Assembly: GCA_958299035.1 (NCBI GenBank)
Contig: CATQJL010000112.1
Location: 55,099,140-55,163,139 of the forward strand
Origin: Cylicocyclus nassatus
Taxonomy: Eukaryota; Nematoda; Chromadorea; Rhabditida; Strongylidae
Direction: 5' to 3'
DNA: 64,000 nucleotides
Below the pieces are notes generated by a model. It was not told where the DNA came from and searched no databases. It was given only the letters and a program-made list of their open reading frames with translations. A program made the translations under genes and the position numbers. Shown here in pieces: positions 21,800 to 34,320 of the stretch (position 1 is its first letter; the number at the start of each line of letters is the position of its first letter).

Positions 21800-23990
21800 T
21801 TCGTGAGATGATCGACAGTTAGTATCCGTCCATCTGTTACCGACAAAGGAGGGTTTGTTTAGCGTCTCAAACACTAAATCGCGAGATCATCAAGCTTCAT
21901 CTCTCCACGCAGCAGTATACCGTCGCTTAAGTGAAAAAAAGTTACTCTCTCAGTATAAACGCTAACAATAAGCCATGTCTGGGTAACGCTTAACTAGGAA
22001 GCTGGTCTTGACCAACATTTTCTCAGCAGGAACTGGAAAGCCAACTTGTCCCGTTTTTTACAGTTTGATGGAAACGCATAAGCTTCTTTCTTGCGATACG
22101 CGTTGCTCGCCTGCCACAGAATACAAGATCCGGCCAATTATTAGTTGCATCAACGGCCCAACTGACAGAATATCATAGTTTCTCAAATTGTCAGCCCATT
22201 TCTCGAAAAAGTCCCCATCCCATCTGATAAACACTAGAGACTTTCTTCGGACTGCGACAAGTCAATTTTGACCAAGATTGCGTCTTAGAGTCATTCTATG
22301 TGTCGTCGTTGTACAGCAATGTCTCAAACAGCGACGCACCAGAGGCTCCTTCTGAAATGTTTGATGAGCACAGTGCAAGCTTGTCGACGTATGAACTCAA
22401 TAAGACGCGAGTCATGACTCTCGTAGGGGAGTTCTCAAGTGCAGTGTACAGGTGGTCTGGAGACTTCTATTCACAGGTAAAATGTGTCAATGGGTCACCG
22501 AGTAGCGCCCGTGCTTGCTATATGCTTTGTGAGCACAATAGAGAAACCGATGTTATCTAGAAGACTACTTATGCACTGCAGATACATAGACGATTTTTGT
22601 ATAATTACATCAACTCACTCGATGGACGAGTGTTTTGAAGCATTAATTCAATAGTTCCAGTACATAAAATTCAATAGAAAGAGACCAAACGAAGGTTGGT
22701 CGCCGTATCTCAATACCCAAGTAATGGCCGGTAGCACGATACCAGTGGCGTACCGAGGGGGGGGCGGGGGGGGGGGGGCGCGCCCCCCCCCCCCCCGAGA
22801 ACGGGTCGCGAAATTTTTGAAAGTTACTTACATGGGTTATAAAAATGTGCAAGTGACTTGTTTTTACTTGTAAATAATTAAAATAATTTTTAAAATTTTT
22901 TAAAAATTCATTTTAGCCTTATAAAAATTTTTTTCGGGGGCGTGGCTAACGCCACGCCCCCTTTTTCCAGATTTTAGGGGTCTTGGACCCGGAAAAATTT
23001 TGAGAAGCACCCCAAAAATTTTCTCGGAGTGCGTGGCTAACGCCACGCACCCACCCTGAGAAAAAAATTTTTGTCGCGCCCCCCCCCCCCCCGAGCCGAA
23101 ATCCTGGGTACGCCACTGCACGATACATATGAAATAGTATCGCAAAGACAGCTGTAAAAACATCCGTTATGCCAAATCCGCCCTCCCGAGACGTGCTATT
23201 TTGCGTAACGTTCGTTATGTTCGAACGGCGAATAACATCTGCAGTGGCGAGAGTGAACGACAGGAGTCTCGAATGCTGGCGTCCACAATAGCAGCCTTGA
23301 ACGGCTACTGTTCGGCCAAGTCTACGCGTTCAGTCCACAGTCTACATTCTACGAAGGACAACTGCAAAATCCGATGACAGATTTAACATGATCTTTCTCT
23401 GTTTACCGTCGTCTCAGACAGGGTAACACACGCAATACGTAATTGTTTGGTGCAAGCGCAGCTGGAACATGATGTCGTTCTCGTCAATATGCCGCAGAAT
23501 AAATCAGAAAGCGACTCGTTATACGATACCGCCCGCAACTCTAAAAGCTGTATTATTTGCTTTTACTAAAACAGTGGGACTCTGTAAGAACTGGAGCAGT
23601 ATACGAGCTTTAATGTTTAGACTACAACGCTATCTATGCTGGCATGATAGGTATGGCGGTAACTCCTTTCACGCGTAAACGAACATCTGGCGAGTAAAAA
23701 ACGGGAAAGCATAACAGCCTCGTTAGGGAAACACGAGAAGGTTGATCACTGCGGAAATGAATTCAATGTTAAGTGTACATCTTAGCTTTAAAAAGGAAAA
23801 TATCCGCTCACAATAAAAATCAAATTAAGTGCTGATTTTCGCACTGTAAAGACAGTCTACCAGAATTTTGTCGAAATTCGTAAGGTGATAGCTGAAGGCA
23901 GGTCGGCGCAGAATGGTGTGTTGTCTTATGAGAAGAAAGTGTAAACATCGCAACATACTTTATCATGTTGAGATGCTAACGGCATCCGTG
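21800..23990 (+). pseudogene. Penelope-like element, broken, with MITE insertion
   Basis: PLE-specific blocks appear in order on the plus strand. They are CPVFYSLMETHKL near 22,045-22,085, YKIRPIISCINGPTDRIS near 22,123-22,176, SSLYSNVSNSDAPEAPSEMF near 22,300-22,360, a SAVYRWSGDFYSQVK block near 22,440-22,485, and the catalytic CRYIDD near 22,577-22,594. Past the insertion come VSDRVTHAIRNCLVQAQLEHD (about 23,410-23,475), EHLASKKRES and GKHEKVDHCGNEF (about 23,685-23,770). The last part belongs to the GIY-YIG endonuclease region of PLEs. Many stops and frame changes make it inactive. A hAT MITE (22,743-23,118) is inserted after the RT palm. Confidence 0.85.
22743..23118. mobile_element. hAT-type MITE, copy 1, 8-bp target duplication
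   Basis: The ends are CAGTGGCGTAC and GTACGCCACTG; CACGATAC is duplicated at 22,735-22,742 and 23,119-23,126. CAG ends with an 8-bp duplication are diagnostic of hAT elements. It carries a poly-G to poly-C tract near the left end (22,757-22,796) and a poly-C tract near the right end. Internally there are two copies of the palindrome CGTGGCTAACGCCACG (about 22,940 and 23,031). It is 376 bp and non-coding. It interrupts a PLE. Confidence 0.9.
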
Positions 23991-24169
23991 AGTTTGGGTA
24001 TTGCGACAGTATCATATAACTTACGTTTCAGCCAATACAGAAAATTTTACTTTTTTTCAAGTAATTATTCTCAATCATAAGTGTTTTCTTTTCCATGCTT
24101 TTGTTCTAATTTGAGCAACCTTAACTTCGGTCCTTCGTAGTTGATCCAAACTAAAGGTTTATCAGCTGC

Positions 24170-24690
24170 AAATGTCAACGATAAGTTCGCATTGCAAGCT
24201 GTATACGAACTTCTTATTAAGAATGAAAATTTTATCAGTTTTTTCATCTCTCGATACAGTAACTAATGACTTTCCTGCAAACGTGTTTGAGTTAGACTCA
24301 CCAAAATAGGTCTGGAAGCTACTACTACCAGATACATGGTTAGCAATGGGTCATAGGCTAACACCAGTACTTGCTATCTGCTACATGAGCAAAAATCGAG
24401 AAACGGGTATTAGCCCGTATAGCCAACGTACTGCCGTTGTATCGATGACTGTTGTTGCTACCTCTACACAGTCCGACATAGACGAGCGCTTCAAAATTCT
24501 CAATCAGCAGTCGCAGTGTATAAAGCTTACACGAGAGACCAAACGCGAAGAATGGCTGTCTTATTTCAACGCACAAATAGGGTTGTCCAATGGCATCACT
24601 GTGTTTGAATGATATCGCAAAAAAGCTATAAGAACATTCTTTTCAACAACCCATCCTAAATCTGAAGCGAGCTGTAATCAGCAATATGTT
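24170..24690 (+). pseudogene. Penelope-like element fragment
   Basis: LAMGHRLTPVLAICYMS (about 24,340-24,390), STQSDIDERFKILNQQSQCI (about 24,460-24,520), KLTRETKREEWLSYFNAQI and the following segment match the PLE palm region and downstream. The CRYIDD motif is replaced by unrelated sequence (QRTAVVSMTVVATSTQ). Frames before about 24,340 are disrupted. It is the same family as 21.8-24.0 kb but a separate copy. Confidence 0.75.
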
Positions 24691-25740
24691 TAAAACGGCA
24701 ATGCAATTGTGCTTTAGATGAAAGCGATGAGAATCATTACCATTCTGTACCGCGTTCGCTAACAACCATTGTCATAATTTGCTGTGCAGTGAGCAGTGTA
24801 GCTCATTCTTAACTCTAGCAAAAGGATTTGGTGAAAGAATTTACCAACTAGATGCTTGCTTCAATTTGAGGGAAGTATAGCCTATACCGGACGAAAGCAG
24901 TTTCTTTGTGTTAGGCGAGGACGAAAAAGAACATCAACTAGCAACTGAAACCTTGAGAACTACTAGGATTTGTTTCCGTTGTTCAGCTCATATGGGCATC
25001 GTTTCCGCATGGTTCTGAGCTATAGGGTTCAAAACTAGACAGAGTGGTAGTCTTTGCGGTATTGGCGGTTCCTTTTTGCCGTTCTAACGCGTGTCAACGG
25101 AGTTTCTTGATGGTGTATCATGATTCCATCATTCTGTGTGTCTCATTTTTCCTACACTCTTTACATTTCTTCTTACTCATCTTTGCTATAGAGTTTTTCT
25201 TTCATCACTGCTTTGATGTGGTAGAAAAATAGTTACCAACCAGTGCTATGATTGACGGAAAATGAGAGTCAAACGCTAGATTTCACATTGCATTAGCAAC
25301 TGATCAGTAATTACCGGTTACCGGCAGTAACATCAATAACACCAACAACTTCGTTAGAATATGCAAAGCTCTTTGCAATTTTCTATCCTAGCTGGCTTTC
25401 CCGGTCTAGCCGGTCACGTCAGCTGATTTGCTCCAGCCCCCTGCGCTGCAAAGGGTTTCTCTATCAAAGTAACTCACCCGCTTTAGGCTCGTCTTGAATC
25501 ACCGCATCCTTCCTACCGCGAAAATCGAATGAACTCCACCCTACTGCTTACACGAAATCATGGAATTGACTTGTTAACCGATGTTGAGAACTCATTTTTA
25601 TGCCGAAAATCAATAAATCAATAGAATAGCGAATCGCCGCAAAAAAGTAGCGTGAACCACCTCCGGGGTCGAATACATATGTGTGGAAAGTTCCAGCTCA
25701 ATCGGTCCATCGGCGGGTACCTCGGACCAGCGTGCAAGGC
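24691..25740. other. no gene recognised
   Basis: Probably degraded repeat sequence. A hydrophobic frame at 25,044-25,232 lacks an ATG and splice context. The 5' end of the following Helitron may lie here but I could not place it. Confidence 0.3.
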
Positions 25741-26640
25741 GCCTGAGGCTAATGTGTGAGGCACGGAGTCCGAAACAACGGAAGAACGTAAGACGCGGCT
25801 CGAAGATAATTGTAGAAACAGAGAGCTAAGGGCTGAGGACACATCTGAGCAGCAGCAAGAAAGACTCGAAGGGAACCGTTCACGGAGTGCGAATAAAAGA
25901 CCCTCAAAGACCCCTGAGGATCGTAAAGAAAGAAGTGAAAGTAATTGCTTACGAGTTGCTGCGTGTCGTGCTACAAAAACGCAGAAGCAACGTCAGGAAA
26001 GATTATAGCTTGACCCTCCTAAACATAGACAGTTGCGTGCATTAGAAACATCTGAACAATACCAATCGCCTAGCATCTGAGCGACAACGGTGAGCGCAAG
26101 CCCGACGATCACGCAGGTGGGCAAATTCGAAACTGAAAGCTTTCGACTACAACCCTCATCAGGACCCACTCATCCGAGAGTGGTCATCGGAATGATGGAA
26201 AAGATCTGTAGTGCCACGCCAAAAAATTTGCAGCAGAAGTCAATGGATGTGCTGCTCAAATGGCAAAGTCAAGCTGCCACCGTTGGAAATCCTTCTGAAC
26301 CACTAATGTCATACATTCAATATTGCCGAATCAAAACATTTCCTTCAACATATCAGGAGATACTTGGTCAAGTGCAACGATTGTCGAGAATGGCTTTGTA
26401 TGCACCTTCAAAGTGCAAGGAGAGATTTAACACAGAAGCGATTCTCTACGGCCGTGCTTGATCGATCTCCGCAGTTTCTCCGCATCTCCGATCTACTTTG
26501 TGCCGATGAGCAGCTACAGGCCACTCATAGATGTGAGTATGTGCCTGACAAAGGGACCGACATATTTTCCAAACTGCAAAGCATGTTGCATCGACACAAT
26601 GGTTTGGTACGTTTTCATTTTCATTCTCATTTTTAATACA
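25741..26640 (+). pseudogene. Helitron replication protein, N-terminal region
   Basis: The plus strand encodes an Arg/Glu-rich segment (TRLEDNCRNRELRAEDTSEQ and following, about 25,785-26,000). Then, across frame changes, come ARRSRRWANSKLKAFDYNPH, CCSNGKVKLPPLE, AESKHFLQHIRRYL and KGTDIFSKLQSMLHRHNGLV (to about 26,610). This order matches the Helitron helicase-like N-terminal domain of nematode Rep/helicase proteins. Several stops break it. The C-terminal Pif1-type helicase is found in the same orientation at 30.1-31.8 kb, so the element appears to be one Helitron split by a LINE and other sequence. Confidence 0.75.
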
Positions 26641-27119
26641 TTCATGGTGCACCTAATAAAGAATTCAGAAGAAGCATGAGAACAAACATGAGAAAAAAAA
26701 CTGAAAAACCAAGCAGTCACTCGAGCAGCTACATTAATATATAGGAGTGTAGGTATAAATAAGCAAAGAGCCTTAGATCTTAAGACGTGCACATATACTT
26801 CTCAGAAAGCTGCGGAACTGTAGGAGATCAATCTAGATAAAAGAATCTGGATCTTGCTTACTTCGAAATCCTGATGACCCAGTTTTTGGGTGTCAGCGAG
26901 CCCGAAGGTAAAGCTGCTGACTTATCCCCGAAAAGATATATTTTAGAAGAAGCGAGTATGTGACTGTCATAGAAAGATGTGCTCTAAAATCAGAGGCTAG
27001 ATTTCAATGGGACTTGGAACTGTAAAAAGAACATCGTAAAGGCACGACGGGGTGGTTAGTTAACGAAAGCATAATCATGGTTAGTAACCAACGCAAAAAG
27101 CAGAAACTGATCATCTATA
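26641..27119. other. degraded Helitron interior, no readable domain
   Basis: No block of the Rep domain could be read here. The segment lies between the Helitron N-terminal piece and the 3' end of the inserted LINE. Confidence 0.3.
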
Positions 27120-29990
27120 CTACTCGATCTGGAAGAAGCACTGTATAGTAGACTGCAGTTGGAAGGTTAGATGAAGACCAAGCATTGGACTCCTAAACAT
27201 CAGGGATATGCAACGCTCGTAACACACTATAAAAGCTAATTTTTTTTCGAAAAACAAAAGTATTCTTACTGCAGACAATTTCTTTTGGTGAGAGACCCAA
27301 CCATCTTTAAGCACGACAGAAGGGTGAATTGAAAGTTGCCAAAAAAATTTTTCACCTAATTTACGATGATGTAGATTAAACCCACCAGTACGTTCACAAT
27401 TCGGTCTGAAAACCCAGTACTTACTTGCTTTTAGTCTACTTTTCAGATGCAAAATTCGGAAATAAAAAACCAAATCATTTACAACGCGTCTATATTTTAG
27501 ACTACGCAGTTTCAAAGTAGCAAGTCTTTCACTCTAAGACGGTAGACAACGCGGGTATCGGTACTGGGAAAACATCTATAAAAAACTATTCAAGTAAATA
27601 CTTTCTGTACTCTCTCAAGTTTCATCACATTCTTATTGAGAAATGGACTCCAAACGGGTGAAGCGTAATCAAGGTGAGGTAAAACATAGGTTTTATACAG
27701 TCGCACCAATAAAGCGGAATCGTTGCTGTGCACATTTCTCAGGAGCATGAATAACGATGCCAATGATTTATTGAATACTGAGTCGTAATGGTTGGAAAAC
27801 TTGAGTGAACTATCAATCATAACCCCTAAATATTTCATAATGTCTCGACGCTGAAGAATAGCACCCTCACAGCAATATGATCTATAAGGAGCATCACTCA
27901 AGTGCATCACAGAACATTTTGAAAGACTGAGCGGTGAATCCCATTTCATTAACCATAATACCATCTTTTCGATTGACGAAGAGAGGGCTTCATGGGCTTC
28001 AGTTTGTTCACTCTTGGCATAAGAAAGTAATCTTAGAGTCATCTGCAAAAGCTTGTATGCGGACATTTGGATGTGTTCAAACAAAGGCAAGTAGACAGCG
28101 GTATAGATTAGAAAAAGAAGCGGTGAAAGAATTCCACCCTGAGGAACACCACTACCACAAACATACTCGTCCGAATAGTCATTTCCAACTCGTTCAGTCA
28201 TTCTGTGCTCATTGATACGAGTCAATCCATGCCAGTAGCCTACCACGTACTCCTATTTTTCCAAGGTGAATAGGAGTTTGCAGTGGTTGACTCTATCGAA
28301 GGCTTTGGATGAATCGAAGTAAACGATACTAATTGATTTGCCTTGATTCATTGCAGTAATCCAGTCAAAAGTGAATCAGAAAAGGGCAGTGGTTGATCCT
28401 CCGGGTAAGAATCCATACTGTTCTGAGGGTATCACATGATTTTTGTGCACCCAATATCATAGCTTTCCCTTGACAAACTTTTCAAGTACCTACCACAAGG
28501 CGGAGTGATGCTTATAGGGCGAAAATTGGATAAAGTATTGCAAGTGAGATTTTTCGGGATTGCAGTTATCAATGCATTTCTCTCCATAGCCGGGGAACCT
28601 GCCCCATCGATAGAGATGCATTGAAAACAAATTTCAAAGGAGAGCATAGAGAACGGACACACCTTTTATAGAATATTTGAGGAATTCCATCGTATGTGAC
28701 AAAAACCGTTGCTCTTAGCCTTTTCAGTACCTTGAGCAAAAGTTCTGGATATATTTGAATATCACTACAGCTGGAAGGGTTACATGGATATGACGTGAAT
28801 GGAGAAATCATCATTATCCCCAAACCTGTCATTTCCATGTGTAAAGATTCCAGCAAAGAACTCTGCCAATGCAACAGCTTTTTCTTTGTCACTTCTAAGA
28901 AGTTTGTTGTCATTATCCAAAAAAAGCGGAAGTTTTTTGTTGTCCTTTGTTGCATAGTCTGAAATAAGCATAGAGTTTTTTGGCACCAGCATCAGCAAAA
29001 TGTTTCTCTATTGGCCAGATACTTCTTAATATGATGCTTTATGTCTAGGCATACTTTTCTACATGTAACATCAACAAGCGGATCAGGTAGATTAAGGAAA
29101 AGTCGGAACTTTTGCTGCAACAAGTTGCATATGTGTTTTGGATAGCCGTGCAATTGAAGTTTGTCAAACCGAAAAGGTACAAAGTCCGCAAAGATGCCGT
29201 AGACAATTCTACAAAAGCGTCCATAGAAATCATCAACGGACACATAGTTATCGACTAAATACTCGCAATTAATCAATAGAGGAAAGGACGTTGCTAATGC
29301 CGGCATAGTCAGCATTTGCAAAGTCAGGGTAAGGTAGAAACACTGAACCAGAGACTTTCAAAGAAACTCGAAATGAGATGACATTGTGATCTGAACCACC
29401 AAAAGACCGGAGGGTATCAACTTTGCCGACAAATTCACCTCAAAAAAATCAAATCAAGAAGAGAATGACTTCTTGTTGCGTTAACAACATTTTGGAACGG
29501 TGCACAATGCAGCAAAGACGACAAAAACTTTTCCTCTTGGGCAGTTTTATGCGTTGCGTCAAAACCACTATTAAAATCACCAAGAATGATCGTGCTCAGC
29601 GGCGATGAACTCAAGTCATAGATAGTGTCAGCCAATTCTTCGTCATACTTCAAAGTAGAAGGCGGGCGATAGACTAGAAGAAATCGCAAAGAATGATTTG
29701 AAACAGGCGACGAAATGTTTAAGCACAGAAGATCAGAAATGTTTTGGTTTGAAACTTGACAAGTTCAACGAGCAAATTATTTTTGATTAGGCAGCACACG
29801 CCACCCCCCCCCCTCTACTGCCCGACCGATCACAGCGATATATCGAATATGGACATGTTTTAAAGAATACTCTAGAAAAAAGTGCCAGACACAGATGACT
29901 ATAAGGTGATCATACATGCGGATAAGAGGTCGACTGACGATGGAAGGCGCTATAACGCCTCAGGTGTCAACGATGGCAGTAGTCGTAGTG
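27120..29990 (-). pseudogene. CR1/Jockey-like LINE, inactive
   Basis: The minus strand encodes, from high to low coordinates, an endonuclease segment (LLVYRPPSTLKYDEELADTI, TIILGDFNSGFD, about 29,690-29,440). A linker follows, then RT pieces (FRPISI near 28,520; GVPQGGILSPLLFLIY near 28,150; MKYLGVMIDSSLKFSNHYDS near 27,840; YKTYVLPHLDYASPVWSP near 27,700-27,645). Last comes a C-terminal segment with LKSRLKASKYWVFRP near 27,450. The layout EN-RT with these motifs fits CR1/Jockey-clade LINEs. The usual FADD catalytic motif is garbled (ALQMTLRLLSYAKSE-type reading near 28,045). It is inserted antisense in the Helitron. Confidence 0.8.
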
Positions 29991-30129
29991 GGAGATGAAT
30001 GCGATAGATGCGATATAAACATTCAAAGACGAAGCGATGCTCCACAACGCATATTTAAAACGCACAGATCATGTGCTCCAATAATCACTTAGGTTTTGGG
30101 CCGGACAAGATAGGTATCAATTCAATATG

Positions 30130-31825
30130 AGACAATTTGGTCCTGAAACAAACACGCCTGCAAACAAAAAAGATTTCTGCCATGACGTTATCGGAAGCTT
30201 CTCTCATGTGTTTCGCAGCTCAGCTGCGCAGTCTTTTCGCTGTCGATGTGACGACCTGTTCTTTATCGAATCCTCGAACTCTATGGAACAAATTCAAAAA
30301 AAATCTTGGAAGATATATCCCGATGGAGCTGCAATTCTCAACGGAAATATTCAAAAAAGCAGTAATCCTGATCGAGGACAGCTGCATGTCTATCAGTGGA
30401 CAAACACTTTCTGAACTAGGTTTGAGTCCGACGAGGGAAGAAACGTTTTGGAAAATTATGTAGAGGCTAATATACCTCGGTCGACAGAAGATCAGAGGAT
30501 TGCATACAATGAGATCATGAATGCCGTGATTGAACCGAAGGGTTATTTTTCCTCGATGCACCCGGAGGCACTGGAAAGACATTTCTCATCAACCTTATGC
30601 TTGCGGAAATTGAAAGGCAGGGCTCGATTGCACTAGCGGTAGCCTTCTCAGGTATTGCTGCTACTTGTTGCATGGAAGTCGCACGGCCCATTCGTCATTG
30701 AAACTCCTTAGAACTTTGCGCTTTCGGAAAACCCGATTTGCAACATTAGCAAAGGCTCTGGGAAAACTCAATTACTGCAGTCATGTAAGCCCTCATTTGG
30801 GATGAATGCACATGGCGCATAAGAAAGCGCTTGAAGCACTGAACTACACCTTACAAGATATTGAAGGAAACAATCGACTTATAAGAAGACTGACCGTACT
30901 TTTAACAGGAGACTTTCGGCAAACTCCGTCATTCCCAGAGCTACAGCGGCGGATACACGAAATGCTTGCCTCATGTCCTCTGTGCTTTGGAGACATGTGC
31001 AAACTCTGACTCTGAACACGAACATGCGTGCGCATTTATCACGAGATATCAATGCAAAATGGTTTGCTCCTGTCCCTCGGCGATGGCAACTTTGCGACAC
31101 ATTCTTATACAAACATGAAAAGATTTTCAGCAGATCTATGCAATTTAGTGACGTCACTTGATGAACTTATAAAGAAGGTTATCCCTAATATTTGTAAAAT
31201 TGCACGGGCCACACCTGGCTTTGTGAGCGTGCTATCTTGGCGCCCAAGAACGACTGCGTGGCTACTGTAAACGTCCGCATACAAAATAGTCTCGCATTGC
31301 TCCATCTTCACATATGTCCATTGGTAGCCCTGTTGACCAGGATCAAGCGGTGAACTATCCTGAAGAGGTTTCAAAATGCTCAAGCTTCTGGTTTCTCGAC
31401 ACATGAACTGCAGCTGAAAGACGGATCCCCCATAATGCTGATGCGCAATATTGACCCGTCAAGACTGTGCAACGGCACAAGACTGTGTGTAAAAAGTCTA
31501 ATGCCGCATGTTATAGAGGCGACGATATTGACTGACACATATAAGGGAAAACATGTGTGTATTCCGCGCATACCGTTGATTTACACTAATCTACCCTTTG
31601 AGTTTAAACGTCTACATTTCCCAGTGCGGCTTGCAATGCGATGACTATGAGTAAGATGCAAGGATCACTCAGGGTAGCAGGAATCGATTTAGAACGCCCC
31701 TGTTTTTTGCACGATCAACTTTAGGTAGCTCGCTCAAAAGTCGGATCGCCCAGGAATCTATATATCTACGCACCAGAAGAAATGACCAAAAATATCGTAT
31801 ACCACAGCGCTTTGAACTGAAAGTT
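30130..31825 (+). pseudogene. Helitron Pif1-type helicase, broken
   Basis: Plus-strand blocks in order are LWNKFKKNLGRYIP, FSTEIFKKAVILIEDSCMSI, ANIPRSTEDQRIAYNEIMNAV, MAHKKALEALNYTLQDIEGN, LTVLLTGDFRQT (Pif1 motif II/III region, about 30,895), CLMSSVLWRHVQTLTLNTNM, ERAILAPKNDCVATVNVRIQ (about 31,228-31,287), PSRLCNGTRL, PFEFKRLHFPVRLA (about 31,590) and SKVGSPRNLYIYAPEEMTKN (to about 31,795). These follow the C-terminal helicase of Helitrons, which acts in rolling-circle transposition. The Walker A region near 30,555 (APGGTGKT in the family) is frame-broken. Stops and frame changes are scattered through it. Confidence 0.85.
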
Positions 31826-32107
31826 TAAGACGAAATAAAGGTAAGCATAATGGTAACTCGGACTTTCACTGTTCGAAGTTTGTATTATTTTTAAGAAATG
31901 TGCAACAACCTTGAAGAAATAAAAAGAAATTAGAATGCATTGCCAACTTTCCTAATTCTTTATCGCTACATTATATGCTTTTCTAGCTAACTTTCTAACA
32001 GAATCGCTTTAAAATAAGGCTCTGTCTTCAATTTTTTTATGGTTTGTAGATAAACTCAATAATAGAATATGGTCTCGCATGACACGTGTCTGCGAAAATG
32101 GTAAACC

Positions 32108-32143
32108 GGAGTGATGCCCGGGAAGGCTGGGTACATCAGCTAG
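32108..32143 (+). mobile_element. probable Helitron 3' terminus
   Basis: GATGCCCGGG-AAG-CTGGGTACATC can form an imperfect hairpin that ends two bases before CTAG, followed by T (32,140-32,144). Helitrons typically end in a short hairpin plus CTRR and insert before T. The distance from the helicase end is about 320 bp. Confidence 0.5.
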
Positions 32144-33593
32144 TCGCAAATAAGTATGACTGATTTTATCAAATGCACCTTGCTGAAAAGCAGGTTTATT
32201 GTAGAACAAAAATTTTTACATTAACTCAAGTATCAATGTTGTAAATCCTCTATTCGAATTACATAAATACACACTTCTTCAAAAAAATCATTTTGTTCTT
32301 CGTGCACCACAGGAAATGTATCTCAAAGTAAACAACACTGAGATTTTAAAGTTGAAGGCGGCTCGGTAAAACTGAACACAAAAATTTTATATGCTGCTGC
32401 TATGCTAATATGCTTACACCCCGAACATGAAAACAGAGCAAGTCCGAGAGCACAGCAGGCTGCCTCAAGAAAAATGGCCCAAACCCGTCACCAAGTCGTT
32501 CTTACACGCGCTCGAACAACTCGCGGTTCCTCTCCCACCATCGGAGCTGGCATGCCGCAACGCTAAAATTGTAAGGGTTTTGTTCTGCCTCTCCGACCAC
32601 GGCGGGAGCTGTTCTATTCGTCCTCAAAATGAAGGGTCCTGGAGAATGCTAAATTTTGAAAGCAAAACTGATGGTGCTTATACTGCTGTAAAATGAATGC
32701 GCTATGTTCAAAAAGACAAAAGTTATATAAAAAGTTGCATTACTCATGTGCCAACCTAATAAAATGCTGATTCTATATATGTCTTCCTTATTGTCAAACA
32801 CTCTTGTAGACAAAGCTATAAGCCATTAAAGGCCATTGATTTGCTACGAAATCATGTGTGCAGAGTATTTGGCCGTATAGAGTCATGTTCGGCTTATTGC
32901 TGGGCCAAAACATGTAGCTAAACTAGGGGAGCCAAAGTCGAATTCGCTTTCCAAATGAAGTATGTCCCAATTTGAAGAGCATCGAAAGCTGATTTCAAAA
33001 CTGTCTGTTTTTGCCAGGCACTTCTAGAGCTGAGTTCTGAGTTGTTGGAACTGACAGCAAGATCTAGGTAAAATCAATGGTTACGTTTTTTCCAGCGCTC
33101 AAACAAGGAAGTTTTAAGTACGAATAAATTAGACAAAAGGTTCTGCATGCAAAGTGGTCTGATCCAACGCTGGACTATTTGCGCAATCTTGGACAAATTT
33201 GCACCAGTTGCACGCTCAATTTTTTGCTCCAAATACGCTTATAACTCAGCGTCTAAAGGGGCTTAGTAAATAACAAAGACAGTTTTGGAATTAGCGTTCG
33301 ATGCTCTTCAGATTGTTATGTAAGTTTTGTGAAAAGCCATTTTTGACTTCAAGTCCTCGTAAGTTTCCTCACGTGTGCATAACCAAAGGTGAGCCAAAAG
33401 GTGAATAATGCGCTCAATTTCGCAATCTTTATCAACGACTTTTTGGCAGAAATTGCTCATAATTTCAGCTCATAATTTCAAGACGTTTAGCATATACGGA
33501 AAACAGACTTGACCACTTGACCGCTGTATGCTGCATCGAATGATATGCAGCTTGTCTGAATTGGCTACCGCACTTCTGACCATACATTTGTAA
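32144..33593. other. no gene recognised
   Basis: An ATG frame at 32,427-32,696 has no recognisable domain and no exon borders that I trust. No other repeat pair was found. Confidence 0.3.
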
Positions 33594-33942
33594 CAGTGGC
33601 GGTCCCAGGATTTCGGACCAGGGTAGGGGCCGCAAAAAATTTTTGCAAATAAAGGTGCGTAGCGTTAGCCACGCACTCCGAAAAAATTTTTGGGGTGCTC
33701 CTCAAAATGTTTGCAGGTCCCCAACCCCTAAAATGCGGGAAAAGAGGGTCTGGCGTCATCACCGAAAAGAATTTTTATAAGGCCAAATTTGAAGTTTTGT
33801 AAAATCTTAAAAATTATTTCAAATTCAATTATTTAAAAAAATAAACAAGTCGTTTGCACACTTTTGTAACCCATATAGGTAAGTTTCAAAAATTTCGCGA
33901 CTCATTCTCGGTAGGACCCCCCCCCCCTTCGCCCCGCCACTG
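33594..33942. mobile_element. hAT-type MITE, copy 2
   Basis: The ends CAGTGGCGG and CCGCCACTG match those at 22,743-23,118 in inverted orientation, and the interior shares GTGCGTGGCTAACGC-type sequence and the poly-C end. The flanks ATTTGTAA (33,586-33,593) and GCTTGTAA (33,943-33,950) agree in six of eight bases, as expected for an aged 8-bp duplication. It is 349 bp and non-coding. Confidence 0.8.
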
Positions 33943-34109
33943 GCTTGTAAGAAAAAAGATGTATCTCAGACAAAAAATCGGCGGGGGGGGGGGGGTAGCG
34001 AACTGAGCTGTTCGGCGACAGGCGGCGGACTGGCGGACGGCCACCCATGAGAGCTGTCGCACATGTCCGGAAGTGCGCCCGCTCGTTCAATGGGGGAAAT
34101 ACCTCAACT

Positions 34110-34320
34110 CTACTCACAAGGGCAGGATACTAGGAGGAATAGAGTTTCTACATGAAATATGTACTATCTTATAGTGCGTGAAACGCTGATTACAAATCTG
34201 CTTCCGATATCTGCAAAGCGCATCTGGGTGGGGAGTTATGGGAATTTCTTCAAAAAAAATTTGAACGCGTGCTGCAATAAAATCATCCGAAATTGTGGTT
34301 TGTGAGCCGCCCAAATTAGG
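34110..34320 (+). repeat. dispersed repeat; paralogue of the giant hAT target site
   Basis: GAAACGCTGATTACAAATCT (about 34,180) through GGAGTTATGGGAATTTCTTC and AAATTTGAACG (to about 34,262) aligns without a large gap to the flanks of the giant hAT element, 44,660-44,722 joined to 56,122-56,150. It therefore shows what the unoccupied site looks like. A further inverted copy lies at about 36,770-36,840. Confidence 0.6.
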
